DNA of 64,000 nt from Montifringilla adamsi (GCA_017590115.1 JAGGNK010008226.1:8215501-8279500), one strand, 5' to 3'. Counted from the stretch's first letter, positions 1 through 12,341 are shown. The notes: generated by a model not told the origin, from the letters alone. Translations and numbers: made by a program.

Positions 1-22
1 CCCTGATTCCCTGATTCCCTGC
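1..22. repeat. Edge of short tandem repeat
   Basis: An 8-bp motif (ccctgatt) is repeated twice with a third partial copy at the first base. The array may continue upstream of the window. Confidence 0.4.
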
Positions 23-3000
23 CCCACCTGTGCTGACCCAGCTCTGAGATTCCCTGCATCCTCCTCCCAGCCCTGCTGGCAGAGTTTGTCCCCTTGGCCA
101 CCCTGCAGTCCCTGGTGAGCCAGGGCTGCTGGGAAATGACTGAAGATTGTTACACACAACATGAAAGTCTGATTTTTCTTGAAGAATCAAACCAGAAAAT
201 GTGTCTCATCTCCCACTTCTGCAGCCTCCTCCGGGTCAGGGCTCAGCTCAGAGCTTTTTGTGGAGATTTTCCTGTGATCCCAGGATCCTTCTCTTTCTTC
301 TGCCTGTCTCCAGCTTCAAACCCAGCAGCTTGCACGTGTCCTTTCCACATGCCTTTGTTTTTTTGGGGTAAGTCTGTTTATCTCCAGACTGGAAACCATC
401 ATTAGCACCACTGTCCTGCTCCATCACGGAACACAAGGAATCAAACCCACTGATTTAAGGGCAACACAAATGGAATTTCTGGGGTGGGGGGGAAGTTTTT
501 CAGTAGATTAGGGGGAAAAAAGGCTGGGTAAGAATAAAGAGGATAAATCGTGGTAGATAAATTAAAATGAAAAAGATTGGCTATTATGCAAAATGCTGCT
601 GGTGTACATCATAAACGCTTGCTTTTTTATAGAGTCCCCACCACTGCAAATGCACTGCTGGCTATGAGAACATTTTAATAAAGGCCATTAAAACTCATTT
701 TTCTGATATATATTCTAAAAGGGAAAAAATCCAGAAATCATTTATAATGCTTATTACCACTGCTGGAATAATCCTTAAAGGCCTCTGGCAGGGAGCTCTT
801 TGGGAAGCTTTTATTGGGGGAAAAAAACCATTCCCTGGAGCCTTCTGTGGGGATTTGAGCCGGGTGGGAACTGGGGAGCTCAGGCTGGGGCTTCACTGGG
901 ATATTCACCCCAGGATGTCCTGGCTCTGCAAAGCTCCAGGAGCAGCAGTGAAACACAGACAGGAGGAAAAAGGGGAATAACCTAGAGAATAGTCCCTAAT
1001 TTCCCCCAGGACTCAGTGGAGGGCATTACTCCAACAGCTTCCTGCGGATCACCTGTTAATTACTGTTAATTAACGCAGAGGCAGCTTTGCCCTGGAGAGC
1101 AAACACTTCCTGAGGAGCTGAGGAACCCCCCAGGAGCTCCCGTGGAGGGCTCCATGGAGTCATTCCCTCCTCCTAGAGCCGCCTGTGCCAGGTGAGTTTT
1201 ACCCAAATACTGCTCCTCCCTGGGTGGGAATGCCAGGATTTCCCGTGGCACCAACCCTGCAGAGGGGCTGCACCGTGGGAGGAGGCTGGAGCTAATTAGG
1301 GTGAGACAAAGAGCAGTTTAATTGCTGGTCCTGCATCCCTGAGCCCTCCTCCCCCCACCAGGCTCTTGCTGTACATCCCAGTGATGTTTGAGGGCACAGC
1401 AGCTGCTCTGGGAATGCACCCTGAGCTGGTTCCAGGCACCCTGAGCCCTTTTCCAGGCACCCTTTCCCCCCTCCTTCTTAGACCTGTTCATTTGAGTGTT
1501 TATGGGATGTTTTCCCCCAGCTTTCCTGGTGCAGCCAAAGCTGAAAGCTTTAATTCCATCTGGGTTATCTCCTGCTCTGAGTTCCTGGCACAGCTTCCAT
1601 GGCCAAGGGCTGCACCTGCTTTTTATTTATGCCTATGGTTTTTATTTATGCCCATGCTGGAGCCCCACTGCTCCATGCAGAATTTCCACCTTTCCAAAGT
1701 GTCAGATGCTGTGCAGGAAAATATCAGCACATGGATCAGCTCCAGGGACACCAACGGGACAGAAAACCCAGGGAGTGCCCAGGCAGAGGCTGTTTGCAGG
1801 GAAAAGGATGAGCCCTCCCTCCTGCACCTGCTGCTGGGCTTTCCTTGATGGAGGAGTCAGAGCAGAATCTCCACGGAGAGGCTCCCTGGGGCTGCTGCAG
1901 CCCTTGGGAGGAGCTCACCTGTCTGCGAGGCAGTGGGAGCAGCACAGCTCAGCCAGCTGCAGCTCCTGCACGCCCTGGGCAGGGATGGATGTGGGCACCA
2001 GGCTGATTTTATTCTTGCTCTATTCTGCTTTTTGCCTTGACAGGCCCAGCCAGGAGGGAATCCATCCCAGATGGATTTGTTGAACAACACAGCCAAGAGA
2101 AGCGCGGCTGAAAATCTGCTTTATGGGAGCTGCTGGCTCCTCAGGGCTTGGCTCACCCAGGTGGCAGCAAATAAACAGCATTTCCCCTCCTGACCCTTCA
2201 GCATTTAAAAAGAAGGTATGAAATCCTTGGCTTGCACAATTTCTGGGGGGTTTTATTTTATTTTCCCTCTAGGTAAGACTACCTGTGCTTAAAAAAGTCA
2301 AACAGCATTGGACAAATCACCCATTGGCCAAATCACCTCCCAAGTGGGCTGGAATTGCTGTGTCCCTTCTGGGACTCTGGGATTCCCTTCTGGCCATCCC
2401 CACCTGTGCTGCCAGCACCTCCTGGCCGCAGAACCCCCTCGTGCTGGGAAGTTTCCTCCACCCCAGGGAATTCTTTTGCAGGGTTATAAGCACAGTGCTG
2501 GGGTGAATCCAAATGTTTTAGGGACACGTGGGAAAGGGCTGCAAGAAAAGGCCCAGGAGAAGGGAATTCCTGCTTGTCCCCTCTGTTGGAAGTGTTGTTC
2601 TTCCCTACCTTCCCTGCCTGCCCGTGCCCATGAATTTCCCAAAGCTGCTCCACTTTTCACTCTGGCTCTGCAGCAGAGCAGAAATTTGCTGCTCAGTGTC
2701 ACCTGCAGATCAGGGCCCTCCAGAAAGGCTGGGCTGGGAGGAACTCTTTGAATTGTAAGGCAAGCCCTTGAAGGTCAAACCCCTGTTTGTCCCTTCACCC
2801 TTCCTTGCTGTCCCTCCGTTTCCATCCTGGGCACTGAGTGGAAAAGATCCCCTGAGCTGTAATTACAGAGGATTATGGCACAATAACTCCCCTGCAAGAC
2901 AGCTGAAGACAGGCTCAGGGCTCATCCATCCCAAAGCAATATCCCAGCACAGCATGGAGCTGGGCCAGCCTGGCAGCAGGAGCAGCCTCCCTGCCCTGAT

Positions 3001-3290
3001 GGATGGGGAGCAGACCCTGCTTTATCCTCCCTGGCACCCCAGCCTGGCCACTGGGAGGAAGGGAGAGCTGGGAAAGGACACACCAGCACCTCTGCAGGTT
3101 GTTTCCTGAGAAGAGGTGACAGAAAATTGCATTTCTGCGGTTAGAGCTGAGCCTGGTGCTCAGCAGACTGAGCTCAGCCTGGGCTGGAGGCAGAGCTTGG
3201 ACCCCCCATGCCCCAAATTTCCACTGGGCAGGGCTAAAACTGTGGGGTTGGACAGCAGGACACAGCCTCAGGTGGCACCAGGGGACAGCC
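23..3290. other. Unique sequence, no gene seen
   Basis: Mixed GC-rich and AT-rich sequence (AT-rich around 530-730). Open frames reach 195 codons but have low-complexity, Ser/Pro/Cys-rich composition with no recognisable domain and no paired splice signals. No RNA gene was recognised. Confidence 0.55.
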
Positions 3291-3485
3291 AGGGTGGGCA
3301 CAGCAGGAATTTCCCCATGGAAAAGGTGCTCAGGCCTTGGAACTGCCCAGGGAGGGTTGGAGTGCCCATCCCTGCAGGTGTCACCTGGAGGTGGCACTCA
3401 GAGCTGGGGACAGGGTGGGGATGGGCACAGCTGGCACTCCATGGGCTGGGAGGGATTTCCAACCTTAATTTTGGGATTCCCTCTG
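3291..3485 (+). mobile_element. CR1 LINE 3' fragment
   Basis: This is the 3' end of a chicken-repeat-1 non-LTR retrotransposon in sense orientation. It carries the avian CR1 block order: 'ccccatggaaaaggtgctca', then 'gggagggttggagtgcccatc', then a 3' end reading 'tttccaaccttaa' and 'gggattcc'. It is 5' truncated and has no coding capacity. The same subtype recurs at 7778, 49656 and 54746 on this strand and at 42477 on the other. Confidence 0.85.
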
Positions 3486-3572
3486 TCCTAGAGGAGCAGC
3501 TCCCAGCTCCATGGACACCACGGGGCCAGGCAGCAGGAGCCACCAGAGGACACTCTGGGAAGAGCTCTGCAG

Positions 3573-3624
3573 CAATGATGATGATAATAGCAATAATAAT
3601 AGTGGCAATAATAACAATAATGAC
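3573..3624. repeat. Imperfect trinucleotide microsatellite
   Basis: Interrupted (GAT)n/(AAT)n run, for example 'gatgatgataatagcaataa'. The interruptions suggest an old, stabilised array. Confidence 0.8.
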
Positions 3625-4485
3625 TCCTGTGTCAGACAGGCACAGCAGCCCTGCCCTGCTGCTGTCCCCCAGCTCCTTAGGGAACACCCCTGAGATGAAA
3701 TCGCAGCAATTCGGGGCAGTTGCGGGCTGCAGGGGTGGGAGGGGACAGGGGAAGGGACATCCCAGCTGCAGTGGCTTTAATAGCTCTTTGTCACCCTCAG
3801 CAGCAGCGGGGACTGCCCTCGGGGAAGGAGGAAGGGATGGACGAGGAAAGGGCCCCTCTGGCACTGCCAGCGTGCCAGGCCACGGCAGCCGTCCCACAGC
3901 AGCCGTCCCAGGGCAGCCGTCCCAGGGCAGCCATCCCACGGCAGCCCGGCCACGGCAGCCGTCCCACAGGCCGCTCGGGCGTTTCACAAGCGCAGGTTGC
4001 TGTTCTGTTTCTGCCTGCTGGATCAGCCCGTGACAGGCCAACGGGAAATCCATTACAAATGTGTCTGTGGCTGCTGGGAGGGGCAGGAAACGCCTTTTGC
4101 TGAAGAGATACAGGAGGGAGGTGTTGAGGAACGCCCAGGACAGGCTCTGCCCTGGCCACCAGCCGAGGGCAGCTCTGGCTCAGGAGCTCCGTGCTCCGGT
4201 TTGCTGGGACACTCACTGTGCAAACCTGAATGTTTGTGTCACACAGGGAAGGGTTTCCTGCTCAGGGGGCAGCGATCCAGGGACAGGAGGGGCTGCAGCA
4301 AGTATTGAAAGGTGCACGCAGGCAGTGCTTGGTGGTAATTCCTCATTAGGAAGGAGGGCAGAAAAGGAGTGTTACAGCCAAGGCTCACGAATAGAGAGGG
4401 AAGAGGTTGTACGACACTGATTTCAAAGGATTTCCACCCAGCACAGAGGCTGGAAATCAGATCTGCCTCTGCCAGAGCGGCCACG
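3625..4485. other. Unique stretch with a short array
   Basis: Apart from the 15-bp array at 3880-3970, this is GC-rich unique DNA. Long frames on both strands run through the array and the preceding CR1 and are not credible genes. Confidence 0.5.
3880..3970. repeat. 15-bp minisatellite
   Basis: About six copies of a 15-bp unit built on 'gcagccgtcccaggg', with cacgg/cacag variants. The 15-bp period keeps frames open on both strands, which explains the spurious open frames here. Confidence 0.8.
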
Positions 4486-4812
4486 GAGCTGCTCCAAGGG
4501 CTGGAGCCAGGCTGGGACGCCTGGGAGGGCTCACCTGGAGAGGAGCAGCTCCAGGGAGGGCTCAGAGCCCTGCCAGGGCCTGGAGGGGCTGCAGGAGAGC
4601 TGCAGAGGGACTGGGGACAAGGGATGGAGGGGGAGGACTCAGGGAATGGTCCCACTGCCAGAGGGCAGGGCTGGATGGGAGATTGGGAATTGGGAATTGT
4701 TCCCTGGCAGGGTGGGCAGGCCTGGCACAGGGTGCCCAGAGCAGCTGGGGCTGCCCCTGGATCCCTGGCAGTGCCCAAGGCCAGGCTGGACACTGGGGCT
4801 GGAGCAGGTTGG
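4486..4812 (+). mobile_element. CR1 LINE 3' fragment
   Basis: Longer CR1 tail in sense orientation. It starts at the 'gctgctccaagggctggagcc' block, continues through 'gggactggggacaagggatg' and the 'gatccctggcagtgcccaag' core, and ends after 'ggctggagcagg', short of the terminal octamer-type repeat. Confidence 0.88.
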
Positions 4813-5660
4813 CAGCTCCTCTCTCCTCTCTGTTCCACACCTGCAGCTTTTTCACAGGAAAAATGAATTGATTGTGGGGCAGAACAATGTTATAAATCAA
4901 GCTGTGTTTCTGTTCCAGTGACAAAGGGAGAGCACGCTTTCTATATGCTAAATATATTCATGGTTTATATTAGAGTAACATTGCTTAAATTGATGATATT
5001 TATCAGTGGGGGAAAACAAATTGTTATATACAGGAGAAAATAATTAAAGGGGGGGGAAGAGTGATGGTGGCATCCCAGCAGTGGGGTCTGGGCTGTCTGA
5101 ACAGAAATATTGATGTGCTTTTGGGTGTCAAGGAGAAATGGAGAGAGAGAGGGGCAATTTCTGCTCCAGTTATAACTCCAAACCCCTTTAACCACAGTCA
5201 CACTCAGGCAGGATGAAATTCCATCTCCAGCTGCCTGCCCTGCCTCTGCTGCCTCTGACTGGAGAAGAAAAATCCCTCCCAGGAGAAGTTCTGCTCCTTT
5301 GTCCCTGCAGACCCTGAGTGCCGTGCACGCTGTGCTGCAGCTCCTGTGTCCCTGGAGAAGGGGGAGAACGCCAGGACCTCGGAGGGATCACTGCAGTGAG
5401 CCCAGGGGGCTCCTCCACTCCAGTAAGGGCTCCACCAGCCCCCCCAGCACTTCTCCTCCCAGCTCACAGAAGCTGGCTGTGCTCCCCCGGGGAGAATTCC
5501 TGTGGGAATGCTCAGGTCAGGAGCTGCCTGCTTCCATGGGAATGGGGGGATTCCATTCCACATTCCGGCAGCACGGGGGAGTCAAGGCCAGCAGAGCACA
5601 TCTGGCAACATCTGGACTGCAGGAGGTGTTGCAGCATCCCTGTAGGAATCCAGAGGGTGG
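4813..5660. other. Unique sequence with AT-rich block
   Basis: AT-rich from about 4860 to 5050, then GC-rich. No supported gene, RNA or named repeat was found. Confidence 0.5.
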
Positions 5661-5661
5661 C

Positions 5662-5868
5662 ACATGGAATGGTTTGGGTGGGAGGGACCACAAATCCCAC
5701 CCAGTGCCACCCCTGCCATGGCATTGACACCTTCCCCTGTCCCAGGTGCTCCCAGCCCCAGTGTCCAGCCTGGCCTTGGGCACTGCCAGGGATCCAGGGG
5801 CAGCCACAGCTGCTCTGGGAAATCTGTCCTGCACCTTCTGAGTAAAGACTTTCTTCCTAACTGAAACC
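5662..5868 (-). mobile_element. CR1 LINE 3' fragment
   Basis: Antisense on this strand: the CR1 3' end is at the left ('atggaatggtttgggtggg'). The copy extends inward to the 'agtaaagactttcttcctaa' block, which is the reverse complement of the classic CR1 aggaagaaattctttac segment. Confidence 0.88.
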
Positions 5869-6482
5869 TACACCCAAAAATGGGAACGTTTAGAGAATGT
5901 CTCTCCAGCTTTTCCAAACTCTCCGTGTTTATTTTTCACTCAGGTTCCTTTACAGATGTTGTTCTGAACAGAAAACAGCTTGTAAACAGGGGAAAAATGG
6001 AAATTTCCTCAGTGCAGTAGAAATGGGAGTGATCTACAGCTCTGGATATAAAAGATTCTGTGTAAAACTCCACTATTTGCAAAAGCAGATGTGGCTCTGT
6101 GTTCTACATGGAACTCACACATTCCATTAAGGAATATAAAATGCTGGCATCAATTGCAGGGGAAGAAGGGTTTGCTTGAGTTAATAGAGCTGGGGAAACA
6201 GGTGAATGGGATTTTGCAGCTGATGGAGCTGCTCTGGAGGAGAATAATTCCTGGGCACGCTGTGCAATCCATCACCAGCCCGGGGAGAGAATGGGAACTG
6301 GGGAAAACTTCCAGCCACCAGGAGATTTTGTGCTGCAGCTCAGCACAAATGGCTTTGTTGCCCTGGGGCACCCAGGCAGGATGGGCTCAGGGAGGTGGGG
6401 ATGGGAGCACAGCAAGGGGGCATTTCACTTTTCCCAACTGATTGCAGGTGCAACTGCAGTAATTCCTGAAGTGTTTGGGATT
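5869..6482. other. Unique sequence
   Basis: AT-moderate DNA between two CR1 copies of opposite orientation. No supported gene was found. Confidence 0.5.
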
Positions 6483-6809
6483 GCTCAGCCTGGAGAAAGG
6501 AGCCTTGGAGGGAATTAATTCTGCCCGAGAGCAATGGAGAGGGGCTGGGGACAAGGGATGGAGGGACAGGACACAGGGCATGGCTCCCAGTGCCAGTGGG
6601 CAGGGCTGATGGAATATTGGGAATTGCTCCCTGGGAGGGTGGGAAGGGGCTGGGATGGAATTCCCAGAGCAGCTGTGGCTGCCCCTGGATCCCTGGCAGT
6701 GCCCAAGGCCAGGCTGGGGCACCTGGGACAGTGGAAGGTGTCCCTGCCATGGCACTGGATGGGCTTTGAGGTCCCTCCCAGCCCAACCCATCTGGAATTC
6801 TCTGATTCC
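6483..6809 (+). mobile_element. CR1 LINE 3' fragment
   Basis: Sense copy beginning at 'gctcagcctggagaaaggag' and running through the core to the 3' 'gaggtccctcccagcccaac' and 'attctctgattcc'. The 3' terminus appears nearly complete. Confidence 0.88.
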
Positions 6810-7084
6810 CCGGTTCCAAAAAGATTTCTCTTTTTGGTGAAATCACGTTTTCATTGTCCTTTTGCTGCCCAGGCCCATCTCCCACAGAAATCTCCCACTC
6901 ACCAAATGCTGAGTTGCTCTTATCAAACAGGAAGTCGTTATCAGGATCCCAAATTTAAGGGAAGGATAATGGGTTGGAAAGGAGATATTTATGAATTTGA
7001 ATGTTTCTAGTGCAGCACTTTGCACACAATTGAGAAATGATCAGCCTGACATTAAAACAAGCCTCATATTAAGGCAAGGAAGGC

Positions 7085-7320
7085 AATAATTTTTTACTAA
7101 TGGATTGTTCCATTTCATTTGCATATCTTTTCCCAACAATTTTATGCTTAAGAAATCATTGCCCTTTTGAATTATGTGAGGCTCTTTTGACTGTGAGGCT
7201 CCAGCAATTTGCCAGCCTCATGTGTGTAATTAGTTTAATTAGCACTACAGCTCTAACGAGAGGATCAGTGTCTGCTGTGTGCTCTGTTCTTTCCTGGACA
7301 AAGTGAAAAATTTGGCTTCT
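7085..7320. other. Candidate conserved noncoding island
   Basis: AT-rich unique DNA with an octamer-like 'atttgcat' near 7119 and a homeodomain-type cluster 'taattagtttaattagca' near 7228. It looks like neither a repeat nor coding sequence. A regulatory role is inferred from motif content only. Confidence 0.25.
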
Positions 7321-7430
7321 TAATCAGTTGCATCTGAAGAACTCCGGGCCTCGCAAGTCTTCACAGAGCGCCTGGAGACAGGGAATATGTTTTGGGTTTT
7401 CTCCAAGTCCTTTGCTTTCAGTGCTAATTC

Positions 7431-7506
7431 CTGCAGCTCTGTTCAGTTCCTGCAGTTCTGTTCAGTTCCATCAGTTCTGTTCAGTTCCTGCAGCTCTGTT
7501 CAGTGC
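7431..7506. repeat. 19-bp tandem repeat, 4 copies
   Basis: Four head-to-tail units of 'ctgcagctctgttcagttc' type with one or two substitutions each and no length change. Confidence 0.85.
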
Positions 7507-7777
7507 CATTGATGATCTGGACAGGGATCCAGCCCTCGCTGGCTCTGTGGGTGATTTCAAGCTGGGGTGTGGCTCTGCCCAGGGCAGGGAGCTCTGCAGG
7601 GACAGGCTGGGTCCATGGGCTGAGGGTCACCAGCTCCTGGCCAAGCTGCCCTGGAGAGCCTTTTGCCCAGTTTGGTTGACAGTGGGAAGTTTTCAAAGGG
7701 AAAAGCCGTGGCCAGGCAGTCTCCAGCTGTTCTGGGCCCTTGTCCAGCTGTGGGAGCTCCTGAGTGGACAAGGCTGT

Positions 7778-7925
7778 CAGGCTCTGGAGGGGCTGCCAGG
7801 GAGGGTTGGAGTGCCCAGGGAATCCCTGGAGCTGGCACTCAGATCTGGGGACAAGGTGGGGATGGACACAGCTGGGACTCGATCCTGGAGGGCTTTTCGA
7901 GCCCCGGTGACTCTGGGATCCTGTG
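7778..7925 (+). mobile_element. CR1 LINE 3' fragment
   Basis: Sense fragment with 'gggagggttggagtgccca', the 'ggggacaaggtggggatgg' block and a 3' end 'gggcttttcgagccccggtg'. It is the same subtype as the copy at 3291. Confidence 0.78.
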
Positions 7926-8169
7926 GAAGCATCACACTCCGGGTTTTGGCTCAAGTATCTGCATCCACCTGGGCTGCGCCAGGAAATGTTCATGAACTGC
8001 AGCTCTCAGCTCTTAAACTCCCTTCCCCTGGCCTTTCCAGGCCCTCCCTAATTATTAATTGTCCTCCAAACAAGCAGAGTTCCTTCTGCCGGGAGCAGTG
8101 CTGTGTGATGGATGTGGAGAAGGAGGTGCAATGAATCTTCCCGAGGCAGGGAAGGATATTTCAGCAGCC

Positions 8170-8300
8170 CCGTGAAAGGCTGACATTGAAAACAACTGCT
8201 GGGGAGCTGTCAGGGCGACAATGGGAGAAGCATTAGCGATTGATCAGGGTGTCATTAGCGCTACTCATTAGCCCTGACAGGGCTCTCTGTGATCATTGTT
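8170..8300. other. Candidate conserved noncoding island
   Basis: Unique DNA with repeated homeodomain-like cores (cattagcgattgatcag, cattagcgctactcattag) and an imperfect inverted pair 'ctgtcaggg'/'ccctgacag' at about 8209 and 8272. Enhancer function is inferred only. Confidence 0.25.
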
Positions 8301-8727
8301 CTGTCCCACAGCAGAGGAACTGGGCTGGCAGTGGAGGTGGGACCTCCAGGCTCCATTAAAGCAGCGTTAGGGAAAGATCTTTATCTAAAAGGGAGGAAAT
8401 AATGGTAATTCTGCTGGAGCGGGGTGGGTTGGTTTGTTCTTGTGTCACTTGGTTATCAAAGGAGAAACACGCAGCAGAACCTCGGCAACTCAGAGAGAAC
8501 CAATCCCCCAAAAGGAACACTGTCACAAAGGGAATTGTGCCTTTCTTTGTGCCCCAAACTCCTCCTTCCGGGGGCTTGAGCCACCTTTGAATTCAGGCTT
8601 GCCCTTACAAGAAGAACTATTTAATGTTCTCAAAACGAGGAGCAATTTTAAGGAACCACAACACACACATAGGTAAAAAACACAGCATTTCTCTCGAGTC
8701 CTTTTAGAAGGAAACTTTCAGGAAGGA
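8301..8727. other. Unique sequence
   Basis: No gene or repeat recognised. Confidence 0.5.
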
Positions 8728-8877
8728 AGCTGGGGCTGCCCCTGGATCCCTGGCAGTGCCCAAGGCCAGGCTGGACACTGGGGCTGGAGCACCTGGGACA
8801 GGGGAAGGTGTCCCTGCCATGGCAGGGGGGGAATGGGTGGGCTTTGAGGTCCCTCCAGCCCAAACCAGGCTGGAATT
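8728..8877 (+). mobile_element. CR1 LINE 3' fragment
   Basis: Short sense copy starting inside the core ('ctggggctgcccctggatcc') and ending at 'gaggtccctccagcccaaac'. The final repeat is missing. Confidence 0.87.
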
Positions 8878-9521
8878 AACTTCAGCTCTTCTGTCCGGAG
8901 GAGCCTGATTTGCTCACCTTGCAAACACCACAGTGTTTTATCTCCATGCTGGCTGCACACACTCTGCACAGTCTGGGCTCATCTGCTCCAAAAATAAACT
9001 CGGTAATGGAGGAGGAAACTGTGCCCATCGAAGCAGGCAGAGTGAGTGCCTCATTTCCCAGCCCGGGGCCAGCCTGGGGGAGATGAGCTCTCACCTGCAG
9101 ATATTTGCAATAAGGAGGCTCCCCACGTGTTTGTGTGCTGCAGAACCCACGCTGTGCTCAGCGTGGTGTTGTGATCCTCATGGGGCAGCTCCATCCCTCT
9201 GGGGGGCTCTGCAGTGGGGATTTCATCCCTGGCCTCACTGCCCTGACCAAAACTGGCTCTGTGCCGCTCCCAGGGACATGGGGGAGGATGTCTGTTATAG
9301 ATACATGTTATAATCTTGGCTCTTTGCAAATATGAGAATGGATTTTATATGTGTGGTGCTAAACTAACTTTGCTGTAAAGATCCAGTTTTTATTGCTGGT
9401 GCTGATGAAGCTCAGTGCAATGGCTGATAGCAGTGTGCTTGTGTTCAAATGCTGCTGGGATGGATAACAGCCCATGCACACAGGATGAGTGTGCATCCCT
9501 CTGCTCGAGATGACCCCGAGA
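8878..9521. other. Unique sequence
   Basis: No supported gene. AT-rich from about 9295 to the LTR boundary. Confidence 0.5.
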
Positions 9522-9908
9522 TGTTAAAAGTCTTTTTTCCCCAACCCAGCTGTCAAAGGAGAATTCAGAAGTTCTCAAGGTTGTTTATTATTTCTTATCG
9601 AAAACATTTTCTGTCTGGCCTGCCAAGGTCTGTTCTGCAGGTCAGTCTGAGGAACACTGCCCATCCACGGGACTGGTGTTGTCTTTTATACAATAACCTA
9701 TGTATTCGATATTTACAGCTGTGTTCCAATACCTATCACCTATGTTAGACAGTGACTTTCTACTTTACACCAGTCCAAATATGCTAACATCACCAAGAAG
9801 ATGGAGGCTAGGAAGAAGAAGGAAGAAGGACAGGACAACGCCCACATTCCTCCATCTTGTCCCCTACACCCCCATATTCTTCAAAATTCCACCTTTCACC
9901 CTGTGACA
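9522..9908 (-). mobile_element. Solo LTR, avian ERVL-like
   Basis: Read on the minus strand, the element starts TGTCACAGGGTGAAAGG and ends CTTTTAACA. A TATA box (TATAAAAGAC, complement of 9691-9700) is followed about 110 bp downstream by AATAAA (complement of 9584-9589), the expected U3-R-U5 order. The family resembles a common passerine ERVL LTR (recalled, not searched). I see no clear target duplication and no viral coding region beside it. Confidence 0.8.
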
Positions 9909-10394
9909 ACTACTGTTATGCTGCTTAAACTTCTGTGAGTTGTAATTCTGTGTAATTCTTCATATAACGTTGGTAATTTGTTCCATGGGTCGAACTCAAC
10001 GCCACAGGGGTCTTTGGCTGCATGCCAGGGTCTCCAACCCCCCTGCCAGGGCTTTGAGCCATCCAGGGCATCCAGAGGGATGTGCTGGGTTCTGACACAC
10101 AGCTGCACACATCTGGCAGCCAGCAGCACTGCCCCTCTGCAGGCAGGGTGGGCCAGGGCCCAGAGCTGCAGGGGATGAGCAGGGGCTGAGAGCACAGCCC
10201 AGCAATGTGCACGCTCTGCAAAGGTGGCACCGAGGAGGAGCCAGGCTGAGCAGCTCTGGGAGCCTGGAACTGCTCTGGGAAAAGTTTCCTGTGCAGAAGG
10301 CTCTGTGGGTGTGCAGCAGGCTGATGGAATTGCAAGGGATTGAAGGGGTGTCCCCGAGGAGAACGGGGTGCTCCTGCCTGAGTGCCAAGATGCG
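9909..10394. other. Sequence between two solo LTRs
   Basis: GC-rich except for the first 90 bases. A 170-codon minus-strand frame ends in the neighbouring LTR, but its translation matches no retroviral protein I recognise. It could be flanking DNA or degraded internal sequence. Confidence 0.4.
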
Positions 10395-10827
10395 CTTGGT
10401 TGTTGCATTCACATTTTCTGAAAGATCCCTTTGCTCAGGATTTTTCTCCTGGGAGGCTGAGAAACCTCAGAGAAAAAGGAAAACCATAATTATCTGATTT
10501 GCTTCTCCTGTGTTTTGCTCCTTTGAAATGTGTTTAGAGATTGTTTACCCACAGGTGGTTGTTTCATTGGTTTCTGCTAGGAATTGTTTTAACTTAATAG
10601 CCAATCAGTGCCAGGCTGTGTGATTCTGGAGAGAGTCAGGAGTTTTCATTAGCATCTTTTTAGCCTTCTGTCTGTATCCTTTCTGTATTCTTTAGTATAG
10701 TATAGCTTAGTGTTCCTTTATGTAATAGAGTATCATGAAATAATAAATTAGCCTTCTGAGAACATAAAGTCAAATTCATCATTCCTTCCTTCCTTCATCG
10801 GGGCACCCCACAAATGCAACACCTGGT
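10395..10827 (+). mobile_element. Solo LTR with 6-bp target duplication (class II-like)
   Basis: The LTR proper is 10401-10821 (421 bp), bounded by the inverted termini TGTTGCA and TGCAACA. It is flanked by CTTGGT on the left and CCTGGT on the right, a 6-bp target duplication with one mismatch, the size typical of ERVK/class II insertions. A tagtatagtatagc TATA-like stretch near 10691 precedes AATAAA at 10742-10747. No internal viral genes remain. The same family occurs inverted at 12977. Confidence 0.88.
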
Positions 10828-12341
10828 AACAACCTTTGCTCTGTGCTCCTTGTCTCTACTGTCCTTTATTGAGCTGTTTACATTGTCACAGGAGAGTGAC
10901 CGTGTTTTTCACAATGTCCAAGCACCAGGAGCAGCTCCCCACGCCCTCCCACTCCGCGTATTTTGATTTTCATTTCTCCTTCCTGCATTATCCCCTCGCT
11001 CCCAGCACCAGCTTTTATGGATGTGGCCCAATAAAGCCGTCAGAATAATGCAGCAATAATGCAGCAATAATGCAATAAAGCACCCAGAGCTCTGGGTTTT
11101 GCTTGGCTGGTCTGGGAGGGAGCAGGAGCTCACCCACAGCTCTGCCCACCACGAGCCCCAGCCCCGCACAAAATCCACTTTTACAGCAGAGTTTGGGGCA
11201 GATTCTCACAAAACTTCAGCTCCTGCCAGCTGGGAGCGTTCCCCCCCAATCCCTCTGGGGGTGTCTAAAAGGGAAACCAGGGGAAACAGAACATCAGGGC
11301 TGCTCCCCGAGGGAAATGTTATGGAAAAAGCAGGAAAAGGTCCCAGACACTTCTGCATTAAGCTGGTGGAGAATGACCAGGGAAAGGAAACCTATTGGAA
11401 AGTTGCTTTTGCCTCATCAAAACTCCAGAGAAGGGTTTTTCCTCATTTAATACATTTTTCATCATTGTATATTCCAGAGCCAGGCCCAGATTTTCCTGAA
11501 TCTTCAAAAAGAATATTCTGGATGTGTCTTTGCCATTTTACATGGAGATGCAGAACACAGGTAAGGAAAGGTGTTATTCTTTTCTAGCTGCAATTCCAAC
11601 TGAGTAGCAGGATTGAAAAAATGAAATTAACTCTTATTTAATGGATACAACCATCTTACAGCAGGGCACAGGCAGTCCAATGAGTATTTGAAATTGAGGT
11701 CTACAATAGACCATGTTCTAGTTAAAAAAATTTAAAGTTTCATATTTTAAAACCATTTACCCTTGAATTGCATTTAAATGGAAATTAAATTGGAAACAAA
11801 CTGTTGGGGCTTGGGTGATGAGGTGAGCAAGGCTGGGGACCTTGGAGAAGCCAGGAGATGTGGTGGATTGGGTGCTCTGAGCCTTCTGACCAGGATGTAT
11901 TTGTCCAGTTCCTTATCTCAAAAACTCTGCTCATTTCTCTAAAACAAACATTTAATTGTTGTGCAAGAAACCAGCCATTCACGGCCTTTCCTGAATAAAA
12001 CCAAAGGAAAATATTTAGGTTTCCTTTTTTCAGGATTAATGTTTGCTGCACAATTGTTCTACTCTGGGAGTTGTCCTTCACCAGGTGATCAGGGGGAGCA
12101 AAGGGTTTGTGTCAGTGGATTTTATTTAACCAGCTCCAGTTATTTACGAGGTGGCTGCAATTCTGAGCCCCTCAGGGTAATAAAATGCCCAATTAAATTA
12201 AGATGAAAACTTCCTTGATAACCCTCACTTCATCGAATTCTTCTGTCAGCAACATCCCCAAGTGATTCACACTGACTTTGGGTTGTGTTTGTCAGAATTG
12301 CAGGTTTAGCAGGAGGCACAGCTCTCCTGCCTGGAGGACAG
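10828..12341. other. Unique sequence
   Basis: Includes a small 'aataatgcagc' repeat (11045-11082) and AT-rich DNA after 11580. No gene found. Open frames up to 162 codons lack recognisable content. Confidence 0.5.

Noticed and set aside
3116..4053. Overlapping open frames of about 300 and 260 codons on both strands
   Set aside because: They cross a CR1 fragment, a microsatellite and a 15-bp array whose period is a multiple of three. Both strands are equally open and no domain is visible.
9896..10408. Minus-strand 170-codon frame as a possible retroviral protein remnant
   Set aside because: Its ends lie in two unrelated LTRs and its sequence resembles no retroviral domain I can name.
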